Source: Mycolicibacterium poriferae
GTDB lineage: Bacteria > Actinomycetota > Actinomycetes > Mycobacteriales > Mycobacteriaceae
DNA: 64,000 nt
Assembly (NCBI RefSeq): GCF_010728325.1
Contig: NZ_AP022570.1
Span: 4,898,001 to 4,962,000 of the forward strand
Direction of reading: 5' to 3'
The position numbers and the translations under genes were made by a program. Below are positions 8,945-19,145 of the stretch, piece by piece. Under the pieces are notes generated by a model, which was given only the letters and a program-made list of their open reading frames with translations, had not been told where the DNA came from and searched no databases. Each line of letters begins with the position of its first letter. The first letter of the stretch is position 1.

Positions 8945-10099
8945 TCAACGCCCCTGATCGAAACGGTACGGCGCGACCAGCGGGTTGCCCCCCGGCGGCG
9001 GAACGTTCTGGTTGCACGGGCTGGGCATCTGTCCGATCGTGCGGCCCCACTGCAACTCCAGCCAGGTCAGGTTGCACTCGAACCGGGTGCCGGTGAAGAA
9101 ACCCTGGTCGATGCGCGACAGGGTCAGATCCACCACCAGTGTCAGGTTGGCGTAGTCGCCACGCATCCAGTTGGTCAACGTCTCCTTCGGGAACGGGAAC
9201 GTCGGCAGGAAGCTCAGCGCCCGCGTCAGGGCGGGTCCGGCATCGGCGAGCGACTGCAGCACCGGGCCGATGTCCTTCAGCTCGGCGACCAGGGATTCCC
9301 TGGTCTGGTTCACCGAGTCGGCGGCCAGCGCGCTGAACCGTCCAAGCTGAACCAACGCCTCGGCGAGCGTGTCGCGTTGATCGCGCAGGACCGCCAATGC
9401 GTCCGGGATGGTCTGTAATGCCCTGTCCACCACGGGTTTCTGCTCGGCGATCTGTCCGACCAGATCGTTGAGGCTCTCCGCGGTGGCGATGATGTCGTCG
9501 GTCTGGTCGTCGAGATGTCCGATCGCGATGTCGAGCTGTTCGATCAGGCTGCGCAGATCGTTCTCCCGCCCGGTGAACGCGGTCGACAGCGCCTCGGTGA
9601 TGTCCTGGATGTCGCCCAGCCCGCCGCCGTTGAGCAGCAGCGCCACCGCGGCCAGCGCCTGTTCGGTGGTCGGGTACGCCCCCGAGGACGCCAGCGGGAT
9701 CAACGCGCCCTCGGTCAGGCGGCCCTGCGGAGCTTCGTCGGTGGGCGCGGACAACTCGATGTGCTGAGAACCCAGCAGGCTGGTCTGGCCGACCCGGGCG
9801 GTGGCGTTGGCAGGCAACACGACGTTGCCGTTCAGCGTCATCGTGACCAGCGCATGCCAGCCCTGCCGTTCGATCTCGGAGACCGTGCCGACGTTGACGT
9901 CACCGACGCGGACCCGCGAGTTGCGTTCGACGTTGTCGACGTCCGACATCTGGGCCTGCACGGTGAACGATCCCGGCCCGCCACCCTGGGTGCCCGGCAG
10001 CGGAATCGAATTCAGCCCCTGCCAGCCACATCCGGACAGCGCCAGCGCCATGGCCAGCGTGGCGACGCCGCCCGCGCGCCGTGTCCTCGCCGCGGTCAT
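8945..10099 (-). CDS. mceE: MceE lipoprotein, Mce lipid-transport subunit
   Basis: A 384-residue Mce protein with a lipobox (ALSGC, Cys about residue 24), the mark of the E position in mycobacterial mce operons. The MlaD domain covers about residues 45-125 (NSRVRVGDVNVGTV), followed by helical coiled sequence rich in Leu/Asp. The ATG overlaps the mceD stop (ATGA). Lipid-anchored subunit of the transport tunnel. Confidence 0.94.
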   Translation of the reverse strand: MTAARTRRAGGVATLAMALALSGCGWQGLNSIPLPGTQGGGPGSFTVQAQMSDVDNVERNSRVRVGDVNVGTVSEIERQGWHALVTMTLNGNVVLPANATARVGQTSLLGSQHIELSAPTDEAPQGRLTEGALIPLASSGAYPTTEQALAAVALLLNGGGLGDIQDITEALSTAFTGRENDLRSLIEQLDIAIGHLDDQTDDIIATAESLNDLVGQIAEQKPVVDRALQTIPDALAVLRDQRDTLAEALVQLGRFSALAADSVNQTRESLVAELKDIGPVLQSLADAGPALTRALSFLPTFPFPKETLTNWMRGDYANLTLVVDLTLSRIDQGFFTGTRFECNLTWLELQWGRTIGQMPSPCNQNVPPPGGNPLVAPYRFDQGR

Positions 10100-11487
10100 G
10101 AGCCACCTCCCGGCGGAACCATCATGCCCATCAATCCGTCGGTTGGGTTGGTCGGCACCGCCTCCGCCGGAAGCAGGGGCCCGCTCACGGTGTCCGGCGT
10201 CGGCCCGCTCGGTGGGGGTACCGCAGCCGGGCCCGGCCCGGCCTCCGCTGGCAGCGGGGCGACGCCCATCGGCGCCGGCTGACCGGCTGGTGGCGGACCG
10301 GCCGGCTGCGCTCCACCAGGCGGGATGTAGTCCGGCCGCAGCCAGTCTTCGCTGTAGGTCAGCTCATTGGGCCGCGTCGAGGCGCCGACGAGCTGATTGA
10401 TGCCCAACGGCAGGAAGTTGTACTGCCGGTTCTTGATGATCGGCGCCAGGTACTGCACGCAGAGCTTAGCCGACTGCTCGGCGCCCAACCGGGACGCGGC
10501 CTGCACTGCGCCACACAGGAACTGGATGGGGTTGGCGAAGTTGTTGATCTGGGGCACGCTGCTGACCGAGCCCTGGGCGGGCTGCCAGATGTTCACGTAG
10601 TTCTGGAATGTGTTGGGCGCCAGATGCAGGAACTGCTTGACGTCGTCGAGGCTGTCGTTGAGCGCCTGGGTGACCCCGGCCAGTTTCTCCGACGTGGTAC
10701 CCAGCGCGTCGCGATTGTCGGCGACGAAACTCTGCACCTCACCCACGGCGACGTTGAGGTCACGCACCGCGGTCGCGACCTCGTCGGGATCGTCGGCGAG
10801 CAGCCCGGTCACCGAAGCCAGGTTCTGGTTGAGCTGACGCATCAGGTCGGTGCTGTCCTGCAGCGCCGACACCAGTGTCGCGAGGTTCTTGATCGTCGAG
10901 AAGATGTCGGTGCTCTTGTCGCCCAGCGCCGAGAACGCCTGCGACAGTTTGACGACCGTATCGCGGATGTTGGCGCCCTGTCCGCGCAGGTTGTCGGCGG
11001 TGGTGTTGATCACCGACCCCAGCGGGCTGACCCCGCCAGGTTCGGTCGGCTGCAGCGTCTCGCTGAGCACCTGCAACTGCCGGCGTACCTGGTCCCACTC
11101 GACCGGCACGGCGGTGCGTTCGATCGGGATCACGGTGTCGTCTTCCATCACCGGTCCGCCCGTGTAGGCCGGAGTCAGCTGGATGGCGCGCGAGGTGACC
11201 AGCGCGGGCGACAGGATCGCTGCGTTGGCGTCCGCGGGGACGTCGTAGCGGTCGTCGTACCAGAACGAGATCTTCACCCGCTCGGGCTGCGGCTCGATCG
11301 AGACGATGCTGCCGACCGGCACCCCCAGGATGCGCACGTCGTCGCCCTCGTAGATGCCATTGCTGTTCTCGAAGTAGGCCACCACGTTCACGCGGTTGAC
11401 CTTGTCGGTGGTGCGCACCAGCACCGCGACACCGGCTACCAGCAGCGCGGCGAGCACGACGGCCACCCAGGTTCTCGGGTTTCTCAT
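10096..11487 (-). CDS. mceD: MceD, Mce lipid-transport subunit
   Basis: A 463-residue Mce protein: N-terminal anchor helix, MlaD domain (GDDVRILGVPVGSI), a helical middle and a Pro-rich C-terminal tail (from about residue 390). The start overlaps the mceC stop by 4 bp. Acts in the same envelope transport complex as its neighbours. Confidence 0.93.
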   Translation of the reverse strand: MRNPRTWVAVVLAALLVAGVAVLVRTTDKVNRVNVVAYFENSNGIYEGDDVRILGVPVGSIVSIEPQPERVKISFWYDDRYDVPADANAAILSPALVTSRAIQLTPAYTGGPVMEDDTVIPIERTAVPVEWDQVRRQLQVLSETLQPTEPGGVSPLGSVINTTADNLRGQGANIRDTVVKLSQAFSALGDKSTDIFSTIKNLATLVSALQDSTDLMRQLNQNLASVTGLLADDPDEVATAVRDLNVAVGEVQSFVADNRDALGTTSEKLAGVTQALNDSLDDVKQFLHLAPNTFQNYVNIWQPAQGSVSSVPQINNFANPIQFLCGAVQAASRLGAEQSAKLCVQYLAPIIKNRQYNFLPLGINQLVGASTRPNELTYSEDWLRPDYIPPGGAQPAGPPPAGQPAPMGVAPLPAEAGPGPAAVPPPSGPTPDTVSGPLLPAEAVPTNPTDGLMGMMVPPGGGS

Positions 11488-12854
11488 GGCGTGTCCTCCA
11501 CCGGAACGAGCGGCGGCGCCTCACCCGGGGCCGGAACATAGATCGGGTTCGGTGTCGGCGACGGCGTGGACGCCAGGCCCGGCGGCGCCTCGGCCGGCGG
11601 GCCGGGCGGAGGTCCGCCCGGCGGCGGTGCCGGCTCGGGCTCACGGTAGGGGTAGCAGCCCGTCGGACCGGGCAGCGGCAGACCGGGCGGGCCGCAACCC
11701 TGATCGCCCGGATTGCCGGTGATGGCGTCCGGCAACGTCAGATGCGGGTCGCCGCCCTGGCCGGTGCGCGGGTACGGCACCGGCATCGCCGGTGTTCCCG
11801 GCTGGCCCACCTGCGGGTCGCTGCGCTCCGAGGGCGCCAGCACGTTGGGGTCCAGACCCAGGTCGGAGAAGGCCACGTCGATGAACGGCTGCAGGAACTG
11901 CCCCGGCAGCAGGTTGGCGACGTAGGTCTTGAAGAAGGGTCCCGCCGACACCGACTCACCCAGCGACATCGAGTACGAGTTCAGCAGACTCAGCGACTCC
12001 TGCAGCCGCTCTTTGCGGTTGTCCAGGATCGTCAGCACGCCGTTGAGCTTGTCCAGCGCGGGCCGTAGGGTCGCGCGGTTCTCGCCGATGAAGCCCTGCA
12101 GTTGGGCGCTCAGCGCCGAGATGTTGGCCGAGATCTCATCCACGGCCGCACTCTGGGTCTGCAGCTCGGCCAGCAAGGCGTTGGTGTTGGCGACCAGACT
12201 GACGACCTGATCGCTGCGTTCGGCCAGCACCGTGGTGGCCTCGTCGGCGTTGTCCAGCAGACTGCGCAACTGCTCGTCGCGCTTGTTGAGCGTGTCGGAG
12301 AACCGCGCCACACCTTCCACCGCGATCCGCAGCTGGGGCGGGGTGTCGGCAAAGGTCGCCGACAGCACCCGCAGCGACTCGGAGAGCTGGTCGGTGTTCA
12401 AACCGCTGATGGTGGTGGCCAATTCGCCCAGCGCGTCGGGCAGCTGGTAGGGCGACCGCGTGCGGTCCAGTGGGATCGTGCCGTCCTGTTGCCCGTCACC
12501 GCGCGCGACCACCTCGAGGATCTTGGTGCCCAACAGGCCTTTGGTCTTGATCGCGGCCTCGGTGCGTTCACCGAGTCGGATGTCGCTGTCGACGGTGAAG
12601 GTGACCAGCACGCGCGGGCCGTCGAGTTCGATGGACCTGACCTGGCCCACCCGGAAACCCGAGACCTGGACCGCTGCATCGGTGTTCAGTCCGCCGGCTT
12701 CGGCGAAGTACGCGGTGTACTCCCGGCCGGTGTCGACGAAGGGCAGCCGCTCGTAGTTGAGGGAGCCCAGCACGATCGCGGCGGTCAGACCGAGGCCGAT
12801 GCCGCCGATGAGCAGCTGGTTGCGTTCAGCGAAGGGCTTCATCGTGGCGCGCAC
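11484..12854 (-). CDS. mceC: MceC, Mce lipid-transport subunit
   Basis: A 456-residue Mce protein with an N-terminal hydrophobic anchor, an MlaD domain (AAVQVSGFRVGQV), a helical region and a long Pro-rich C-terminus (about residues 340-456). Pro-rich tails on C and D subunits are typical of mycobacterial Mce proteins. Overlaps mceB by 16 bp. Confidence 0.93.
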   Translation of the reverse strand: MRATMKPFAERNQLLIGGIGLGLTAAIVLGSLNYERLPFVDTGREYTAYFAEAGGLNTDAAVQVSGFRVGQVRSIELDGPRVLVTFTVDSDIRLGERTEAAIKTKGLLGTKILEVVARGDGQQDGTIPLDRTRSPYQLPDALGELATTISGLNTDQLSESLRVLSATFADTPPQLRIAVEGVARFSDTLNKRDEQLRSLLDNADEATTVLAERSDQVVSLVANTNALLAELQTQSAAVDEISANISALSAQLQGFIGENRATLRPALDKLNGVLTILDNRKERLQESLSLLNSYSMSLGESVSAGPFFKTYVANLLPGQFLQPFIDVAFSDLGLDPNVLAPSERSDPQVGQPGTPAMPVPYPRTGQGGDPHLTLPDAITGNPGDQGCGPPGLPLPGPTGCYPYREPEPAPPPGGPPPGPPAEAPPGLASTPSPTPNPIYVPAPGEAPPLVPVEDTP

Positions 12855-13870
12855 CTCCCCGAGGACTGCCCGGCAACCTTCACGTACACCGGCTGGCCGC
12901 CCTTGCCGTTGAGCTTGAGCACGAGATCGCAGAGGTAGAAGCTGAAGAAGTCACCGTAGATGCCCTGGCGCGCCAGCACCTGGTAGGCGTCGGGCAGCGT
13001 GTTCAGCAGATTGTCGAAGTACTCGTTGTCCGCGACGACGATCCCGGCGGTCCGGTCGGTCTCGTCGATCGTCTTCTTCAGCGGCGGGCGGGCTTCGGCG
13101 AGTAGGTCGGCGATAGTGCTGGCCGCGGCGTTGGTGTAGGCCAGACCGTTGGCGATATCCGTCCCGCGGGCCTCGAGGCCTTCGACCAACTCCGACAGGG
13201 CCGTCACCGCCTTGCCGAACTGCTCGCTCTGATCGCCGAGCGAACCCAGCACCGTGTTCAGGTTGACGATGACGTCGCCGATCAGCTGGTCGCGGTCGGC
13301 CAGCGTGCTCGTCAACGCCGCGGTCTGGGCCAGGAACGAGTTGATCGTGCCGCCCTGCCCCTGCAGCGCCGAGATCAGCTGCCCGGACAGCGCATTCACC
13401 TGGTCGGGGTCCAGCGCCTGAAACAGCGGCCGGAACCCGCCGATCAGCGCGTCGAGGTCCAGCGCCGGCGAGGTGCGGGCCAGCGGGATCGTCTCACCCC
13501 CGGCCAACCGCTCGGTGCCGCCGACACCCTCTTCCAGCGCCAGGTACCGACCACCGATCAGATCGTCGTAGCGGATGACCGCCCGGCTGCCCTCGGTGAG
13601 CACCACCGAGCGGTCGGCGTCGAACTCCACCAGCGCCGTCGTGTCGGGCTGGATCTCGACGTTCTTGATCTTGCCCACCTCGACGCCGGCGATACGCACG
13701 AAATCGTTGGTCTCCAAACCGGTCACGTTGACGAACTCGGCGCGATAGCTCGTGCGCTCCTCACCGAAGCGCAGCTGGCCGAAAACCGCGTAGAGCCCGA
13801 ACACACCGAGCAGGCACACAGCCAGGAACACGCCGAGACGCACTGCGTCGCGTCGGATGTTGGCTGTCAT
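12839..13870 (-). CDS. mceB: MceB, Mce lipid-transport subunit
   Basis: A 343-residue Mce protein with an anchor helix, an MlaD domain ([14 protein letters not shown]), the family phrase [15 protein letters not shown] and a conserved C-terminal end with [11 protein letters not shown] and a final Cys-containing segment, as in other MceB proteins. It lacks the Pro-rich tail of C and D. A 29-bp gap separates it from mceA. Confidence 0.93.
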   Translation of the reverse strand: MTANIRRDAVRLGVFLAVCLLGVFGLYAVFGQLRFGEERTSYRAEFVNVTGLETNDFVRIAGVEVGKIKNVEIQPDTTALVEFDADRSVVLTEGSRAVIRYDDLIGGRYLALEEGVGGTERLAGGETIPLARTSPALDLDALIGGFRPLFQALDPDQVNALSGQLISALQGQGGTINSFLAQTAALTSTLADRDQLIGDVIVNLNTVLGSLGDQSEQFGKAVTALSELVEGLEARGTDIANGLAYTNAAASTIADLLAEARPPLKKTIDETDRTAGIVVADNEYFDNLLNTLPDAYQVLARQGIYGDFFSFYLCDLVLKLNGKGGQPVYVKVAGQSSGRCAPR

Positions 13871-13899
13871 CGGTTACCTCTCTCGGTCGGTGGGACGGT

Positions 13900-15363
13900 T
13901 CAGGGCGGGCCGGGTGCCGCCGGCACCGGTGGCGGCACATATGGATACGGCACCGCGGTGGGCTGCAACTGCATCGGATGTTCGACGATGAACGGCTCCG
14001 TGCCGGGTCGCGGTCCCGGGTCGCGCGGCGCGCCCGGCGGCGGCGCCGGCGGCAGGCCGGGCCACAGCGGCGTGCCGTCGGGTGCGTACAACTGCGCACC
14101 GTACGCGGGGGCGCCCGGATACGGGACCGGCCCGATCGCCGGACCGCCGAAGAGATTCCGGATGCTCGGCGGCTCCGGCACCGCACGGGTCACCGGCAGG
14201 TAGTTGGCGTAGGTCGGGAACGCGATGCCCGGGTTGGGCCGCCAATCCAGACCACTGCCGAACCCGGTGTGGGTCACCAGCTGACGGACCGGCCAGTTGT
14301 CGGCCACCACGGGCAGCGAGCCGCAGCCCGGCTTGCCGCCGGGACCGCCCTTGGCGCCGATGATCGGCAGGTGGTTGGGGTAGCGGTACGGGTCGTCGCC
14401 GAACGACAGTCCGGTGTCGAACACGATGCTGCGGCCGTTTCCGCCGGGCGATTCGTAGCCGCCGTTGTCGAGCAGATGCTTGGCCCCGACCAGCAGGCAG
14501 GTGTATTCGGGGTTGTACTTGTAGAGCAGCTCGGTCGTGGGCTCCAGCACGTTGATCGCCTTGACCAGGTTGGCCTGGTTGGGCGCCAACAGGTTGATGC
14601 CGCTGTTGGACAGTCCGAGCGTCGAGAGCAGCAAAGCGTCGAGCTGGTCAGACTTGCTGACCACCGTGGCGCTGGTCGTACTCGCCGCATCCAAGGTCGA
14701 CAGGATGTTCTGCGCCGCGGCACTGAACGTCCGGTTGAACGAGGTGAGCGCCTGCAGGTCGGCCCGAATGGTCTCGTTGCGCGGATTGAGTTCCAGCAGA
14801 ACCTGGTTGGCCGCGGTGGTGGCCTCGCCGATCCGTTCACCCTGGCCGCGCACACCGTCGGACAACGCCGACAGGGTGCTGTTGAGCTTGGCCACGTCGA
14901 CCTGGTCGAGCACCTCGACGAGGTTCTCGAAGACGGTGTTGACCTCGGTGGTGACGTTGCGCGACTGCAGCACCTGTCCCGCTTCGAGGCGTTGACTGCT
15001 CGGATCGCCGGGCATCACCAGATCGACGAACTTGGCCCCGAACACCGTGGTGGCGCGGATCTGAGCCTCGACATTGGCCGGGATGTACTGCAGTTGGTCG
15101 TCGTCGATCTCCAGGCGCAGCGCCACCGGCGAGCTCGATTCACCGGTGACCCCGATGTCGGCGACCCGCCCGACCGGGACGCCCCGCAACTTGACGTCGG
15201 CGTTCTTCTCCATCACCAGACCCGCCCGGTCGGAGGTCAGGGTGACCGGTGTCGTGGACCGCAAGGACCCGGTGAACAGGGCATATGTCAACCAGATGGC
15301 GCCGGCGAGCACCGCAACCAAGATCAGTGTCCACCACCCGGGAGCCAGACCGTCGTCGTCCAT
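13900..15363 (-). CDS. mceA: MceA, Mce lipid-transport subunit
   Basis: First of the six Mce proteins, 487 residues. Anchor helix (about residues 10-30), MlaD domain ([14 protein letters not shown]), helical domain, and a Pro-rich C-terminus. Its start is 3 bp after the yrbEB stop, so it sits directly behind the permease pair as in all mycobacterial mce operons. Which mce paralogue group (mce1, 3, 4, 5 and so on) it belongs to cannot be settled by eye. Confidence 0.93.
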   Translation of the reverse strand: MDDDGLAPGWWTLILVAVLAGAIWLTYALFTGSLRSTTPVTLTSDRAGLVMEKNADVKLRGVPVGRVADIGVTGESSSPVALRLEIDDDQLQYIPANVEAQIRATTVFGAKFVDLVMPGDPSSQRLEAGQVLQSRNVTTEVNTVFENLVEVLDQVDVAKLNSTLSALSDGVRGQGERIGEATTAANQVLLELNPRNETIRADLQALTSFNRTFSAAAQNILSTLDAASTTSATVVSKSDQLDALLLSTLGLSNSGINLLAPNQANLVKAINVLEPTTELLYKYNPEYTCLLVGAKHLLDNGGYESPGGNGRSIVFDTGLSFGDDPYRYPNHLPIIGAKGGPGGKPGCGSLPVVADNWPVRQLVTHTGFGSGLDWRPNPGIAFPTYANYLPVTRAVPEPPSIRNLFGGPAIGPVPYPGAPAYGAQLYAPDGTPLWPGLPPAPPPGAPRDPGPRPGTEPFIVEHPMQLQPTAVPYPYVPPPVPAAPGPP

Positions 15364-15366
15364 CCC

Positions 15367-16221
15367 TCAGCCCGCCAGGTTGAAGTTGCCGGATTGTCCG
15401 TACACCGCAAGCGAAATCATCACCAGCACGAACGCGGACACGATCAGCGACGTACGCACCGCGCGGCCGACGGCCTCGCCGACGCCCGCCGGGCCGCCGC
15501 GCGCACTGAAACCGTAATAGGTGTGCACCAGCATGATCACCACCGCGAGCGCCACACACTGGATGAACGACCAGAACAGGTCGATCGGGTTCAGGAACGT
15601 CCGGAAATAGTGGTCGTAGACGCCCGTCGACTGGCCGTAGAGCACGGTGGTGCCGAAACGCGCCGCCCAGAACGACGCCAGCACACCCACGCAGTAGAGC
15701 GGGATGACCACGAGCAGGCCGGCCAGCACCCGCGTCGACGCCAGGTAGGCGATGCTGCGGATGCCCATCACCTCGAGCGCGTCGATCTCCTCATTGATCC
15801 GCATCGCGCCCAGCTGCGCGGTGGCGCCGGCGCCGATGGTGGCCGACAACGCCACCGCCGTCGTCGCCGGCGCGATCAGCCGCACGTTGAAGAACGCCGA
15901 GGCGAAACCGGTGAGCGCCTCGACACCGATCTCGGCGAAGTCGGTGTAACCCTGAACCGCCACCAGCGCACCGGTCGTCACGGTCAGGAAGCCGACGATG
16001 GCGACGGTGCCGCCGATGACGATCAACGCCCCGGCACCCAGACCCATCTGGGCGATCAGCCGGATCAGCTCGATGCGGTAGTCCTTGAGCACCAGGCCGA
16101 TCGAGCGCAGCGTGCGGCCGTAGAACTTCGCCTGCACACCGACGCTGTTCCAGGGGTCGGCGACACTGCGGAACCGGGCCTTGAGCCAGGGGAACTGGGA
16201 ATGGGGCCGCGAAACCGTCAC
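15367..16221 (-). CDS. yrbEB: YrbE-type permease B of the mce transporter
   Basis: A 284-residue MlaE/YrbE integral membrane permease. The start is GTG at 16221, overlapping the yrbEA stop in the string ATGTGA; the frame runs open further upstream, but homology ([15 protein letters not shown]) begins here. MlaE landmarks are present: the cytoplasmic segment with [13 protein letters not shown] and the C-terminal [17 protein letters not shown]. With yrbEA it forms the membrane channel powered by an MceG-type ATPase encoded elsewhere. Confidence 0.93.
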   Translation of the reverse strand: MTVSRPHSQFPWLKARFRSVADPWNSVGVQAKFYGRTLRSIGLVLKDYRIELIRLIAQMGLGAGALIVIGGTVAIVGFLTVTTGALVAVQGYTDFAEIGVEALTGFASAFFNVRLIAPATTAVALSATIGAGATAQLGAMRINEEIDALEVMGIRSIAYLASTRVLAGLLVVIPLYCVGVLASFWAARFGTTVLYGQSTGVYDHYFRTFLNPIDLFWSFIQCVALAVVIMLVHTYYGFSARGGPAGVGEAVGRAVRTSLIVSAFVLVMISLAVYGQSGNFNLAG

Positions 16222-16985
16222 ATCGTCACCTTGACCGCGACGGCGGTGGCCACGATGTTGATCGCGAACAGCGCCATGAAGGTGAACACCACAGTCTCGT
16301 TGACGGCGTTGCCGACGCCCGCCGGACCGCCACCCACCGAAATGCCCTTGTAGCAGGCGATCAGGCCCGCAGAAAGCCCGAACAGGGCGGCCTTGATCAG
16401 CGCGATCGTGACGTCGAGCGCACCGATGATCAGCGTCAGCCCGGCAGCGAAGGCGCCCGGAGAGACGTTCTGGATGTACACGGTGAAGAAGTACGCGCCC
16501 GCCAGGCCGACCAGGATCACCGTCGCCGACAACGCCAGTGACACCAACATCGCGGCCAGCACCCGTGGAACGACAAGAGCCTGAATGGGATTGACCCCCA
16601 TCACGCGCAGTGCGTCGAGTTCCTCGCGGATGGTCCGGGCGCCTAGGTCGGCGCACATGGCGGTCGCGCCCGCACCGGCGACCACCAGAACCGTGACGAT
16701 CGGCCCGATCTGGCGGACGGTGCCCAGCGCCGCGCCGGTACCGGAGAAGTCCGCGGCACCGAATTCCCGCAGCAGGATGTTGAACGTGAAGGTCAGCAGC
16801 ACCGTGTACGGGATGGTGAGCATCAGCGTCGGCAGGATCGACACGCGCGCAACGAACCAGGACTGGCTGATGAACTCGCGCCACGCGAACGGTGGCCTGA
16901 ACATCGCCACGAACGTGTCCAGCGCCATCGAGTAGAACCCGCCGACTGCGCGCACGGGTTTGGCAATAGCGTCGGAAGCGACCAT
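16218..16985 (-). CDS. yrbEA: YrbE-type permease A of the mce transporter
   Basis: A 255-residue MlaE/YrbE permease, first gene of the mce operon. It carries the MlaE coupling segment [13 protein letters not shown] and the C-terminal [15 protein letters not shown]. The ATG has a GGGAGGA ribosome site. A divergent TetR gene starts 301 bp upstream. Transcription presumably runs from here through the mas genes and perhaps the WS/DGAT-like gene, since every gap is under 30 bp. Confidence 0.93.
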   Translation of the reverse strand: MVASDAIAKPVRAVGGFYSMALDTFVAMFRPPFAWREFISQSWFVARVSILPTLMLTIPYTVLLTFTFNILLREFGAADFSGTGAALGTVRQIGPIVTVLVVAGAGATAMCADLGARTIREELDALRVMGVNPIQALVVPRVLAAMLVSLALSATVILVGLAGAYFFTVYIQNVSPGAFAAGLTLIIGALDVTIALIKAALFGLSAGLIACYKGISVGGGPAGVGNAVNETVVFTFMALFAINIVATAVAVKVTM

Positions 16986-17286
16986 CTAGCAGGTCCTCCC
17001 TCGTCTACACCACAACGCCATTGGCCCTCCGACCGACCGCCGTGCCTGGCTGTGGCTGAGGCTACATCTGCGGAGACGCCGGGAAACCGTATATCAACAA
17101 ATTCTGACCGAGCAACACGAGAACCGGTTGCGCGCGCTGACCAGCACCGGCCGGCGCTTCCCGGGGTTCTGGGTGTTGCCGGCAAAGTCGGCGACGTCGT
17201 GGATCGGTGGCGCGGACCGGACCGCGCGCGCGTCGACTCGGCCTACCAGTCGCCGCCTCGGCCCAGCAGGACTAGCGTGGACGGCG
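16986..17286. promoter_or_regulatory. Divergent control region of the mce operon and its TetR gene
   Basis: 301 bp without a convincing gene. It contains the yrbEA ribosome site, a minus-strand TAGCCT (17059-17064) that could be a -10 element, and an AT-rich patch at about 17089-17106 that stands out from the GC-rich surroundings, followed by the palindrome AACCGGTT. No long dyad like that of the oxygenase locus was found. Confidence 0.5.
17273..17278 (+). promoter_or_regulatory. -10 element for leaderless TetR transcript
   Basis: TAGCGT is 8 nt before the ATG at 17287. It supports that start over the longer open frame beginning at 17128. Confidence 0.5.
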
Positions 17287-17862
17287 ATGTCGATCCCGAT
17301 CCGACGCTGGACCACCACCGAGGCAATGCCGCAACGCATCCTGGATGCAGCAACGGCGGCTTTCGCCGCACGCGGGTTCTCCGAGGCCACGATGGCCGAC
17401 GTCGTCGACGGGTGCGGGGCCGGCATCGGCAGCATCCACCGGCAGTTCGGCGGGATGCGGGAGCTCTTCATGGCGGTCTTCGACCGGTTGGTCGCCGACG
17501 TCGACCGGTACGTCGCCGCCGCCACCGACACGAGCCACGGCGACGATGTGACGATGTTCGCGGCGACGACCCACGCCTACCTGGAGGCGCTGTGGCTGCA
17601 CCGCGACGTGGCGGTGGTGTTCGGCTCAGACGACGGGCCGGCCGGTTTCGCCCGCCTGCGCGAACGCCGCTTGTGTGACGCCCTGCGGCGCTGGACTCCC
17701 GAGGTGGCGGCGGATCCGTCACCGCAGGATCAGCTGCTGCTGCGGATGCTGGGCGCGATCCTGGCAGAGGCGTCGTCGTTGGTGATCCTCTGCGACAGCG
17801 AGGCCGACGTCGCGCTGATCAGCGACGCGACGACTGAGGCGATCGACCGCCTCGTCCGGTGA
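17287..17862 (+). CDS. TetR family regulator divergent from the mce operon
   Basis: A 191-residue TetR-type repressor with an N-terminal helix-turn-helix (about residues 15-60, QRILDAATAAFAARGFSEAT followed by a recognition helix with GAGIGSIHRQF). The C-terminal half is the ligand-binding region. The frame is open upstream, but homology starts near the chosen ATG and a -10 hexamer lies 8 nt before it. Its divergent position makes it the likely local regulator of the mce operon, as Mce3R is for mce3 in M. tuberculosis. The target is inferred. Confidence 0.85.
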   Translation: MSIPIRRWTTTEAMPQRILDAATAAFAARGFSEATMADVVDGCGAGIGSIHRQFGGMRELFMAVFDRLVADVDRYVAAATDTSHGDDVTMFAATTHAYLEALWLHRDVAVVFGSDDGPAGFARLRERRLCDALRRWTPEVAADPSPQDQLLLRMLGAILAEASSLVILCDSEADVALISDATTEAIDRLVR

Positions 17863-17874
17863 GGGGACCCACCG

Positions 17875-18351
17875 TCATTCATCGGCGACCGCGGTCTCCA
17901 GGTCAGCGATGACGATCCTGCTCATCCCCAACATCGCCCGGGTCGCCGCGGCGGCACGAGCCGGGTCGGGGTCACGCAGCAGTTCGTCGAGCCGCTCGGG
18001 CACGACCTGCCAGCTCAGCCCGAAGCGGTCCTTGAGCCAGCCGCACTGCGACTCCTGGCCACCGCCGTCGAGCAGTCGCTGCCAGTAGTAGTCGACCTCG
18101 GCCTGATCGCGGCAGTGCACGGTGAACGACACCGCCTCGGTGAAGGGGAACTGCGGTCCGCCGTTGATGGCGATGAACTGCTGCCCGTCCACGGTGAACG
18201 TCGCCGATACCACCTCGCCGGGGGTCCCCGGCCCGGCGTCGGTGTACCGGTCGATCCGGCCGACCGAGGAGTTCGGGAAGATCGCCGTGTAGAACGCGAT
18301 GGCGTCCTCGAGGTCGTTGTCGAACCACAGTGACGGTGTGATGGCGGGCAT
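17875..18351 (-). CDS. PhnB-like VOC superfamily protein
   Basis: A 158-residue vicinal-oxygen-chelate fold protein of the PhnB/3-demethylubiquinone-methyltransferase-like group (TPSLWFDNDLEDAIAFYTAI, VDGQQFIAINGGP, CGWLKDRFGLSWQVVP). A GGAGG site 5 nt before the ATG at 18351 fixes the start; the frame is open 36 codons further upstream without homology. Convergent with the TetR gene to its left, 12 bp apart. Members of this group have no assigned reaction in most cases. Confidence 0.88.
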   Translation of the reverse strand: MPAITPSLWFDNDLEDAIAFYTAIFPNSSVGRIDRYTDAGPGTPGEVVSATFTVDGQQFIAINGGPQFPFTEAVSFTVHCRDQAEVDYYWQRLLDGGGQESQCGWLKDRFGLSWQVVPERLDELLRDPDPARAAAATRAMLGMSRIVIADLETAVADE

Positions 18352-18439
18352 GGGGCCTCCTTGTCGCGGCCTTTCGCGGCCTTTCGCGGACTGTCCCTGT
18401 TGAGACCCCAACCGGCCGCGGTTCTCATCGCCGCGCCGC

Positions 18440-19045
18440 TCAGCCCGCGGTGACGGCACCTACTGCGCGCAGCGCGAAGTCCAGCACGCGCGCTTGAGCC
18501 TGCTTGAGGGCGTGCGCGTCGTCGGGGTCCTGACCGGCCAGCACCCGCGAGGCCAGCGAACTGATCGCAACCGCGTCGATGTCGGGCTCGGTCAGCGGGA
18601 AGGAGCCATCGGCACGGCCCCGGCACAGGATCGTGGTCAGCGAGCGTTCCCGGTCGGCCTGGGCCCGCGCCCGGGTTTCCCGGTAGCCCTTGGCCGCTCG
18701 CACCTCGTCGGAGTCGATCACCGTCAGTTGCAGGCGGCGCTGCGGGTCGGCGCACATGTCGAACATCTCCCCGATCCAGGCGGCCAGCTGCTCGGCGGGA
18801 GTGCCGAGAGCCGCCGCGGCGACGCGGTCCACGTCGGCGACCAACGCGTCGCACTCCTGCCGCAACAGGGCCAGGAACAGGTCGTCCTTGGATTCGAAGT
18901 GACGGTAGAACGCCCGGGTCGAGACCTGCGCCCGACGCAGGATCTCCGACATCAGGATCGGCCCGGGATGCGCATCGGACAGACACCGATACGCCGCCTC
19001 GATGATGCGGCGGCGATCGTCGTTGTGGTCGGCAGCGGGCTGCAC
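18440..19045 (-). CDS. TetR family transcriptional regulator
   Basis: A 201-residue TetR regulator with the helix-turn-helix in residues about 10-55 (MSEILRRAQVSTRAFYRHF). The GTG start at 19045 is chosen because homology begins there and TAGAAT lies 8 nt upstream. It is divergent from an alpha/beta hydrolase gene with a 100-bp gap, so it may control that gene and the fusion gene behind it. No clear operator dyad was seen in the gap. Confidence 0.88.
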   Translation of the reverse strand: MQPAADHNDDRRRIIEAAYRCLSDAHPGPILMSEILRRAQVSTRAFYRHFESKDDLFLALLRQECDALVADVDRVAAAALGTPAEQLAAWIGEMFDMCADPQRRLQLTVIDSDEVRAAKGYRETRARAQADRERSLTTILCRGRADGSFPLTEPDIDAVAISSLASRVLAGQDPDDAHALKQAQARVLDFALRAVGAVTAG

Positions 19046-19053
19046 GGAGCAGA

Positions 19054-19059
19054 ATTCTA
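19054..19059 (-). promoter_or_regulatory. -10 element for leaderless TetR transcript
   Basis: TAGAAT on the minus strand, 8 nt before the GTG at 19045. Confidence 0.55.
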
Positions 19060-19145
19060 GGGAACCGGTGCCGTGTGGGACCCCGGATGGCCGCAAATAC
19101 CCCGCTCGGTAACCTGACCGTCGGGGCAGGCCGAGAGGAACGTCG

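Noticed and set aside
13978..16353. 791-codon plus-strand open frame opposite the mce genes
   Set aside because: Antisense shadow of mceA and the yrbE genes: composition is Arg/Gly/His-rich with no domain, and the minus strand holds clear Mce and MlaE proteins.
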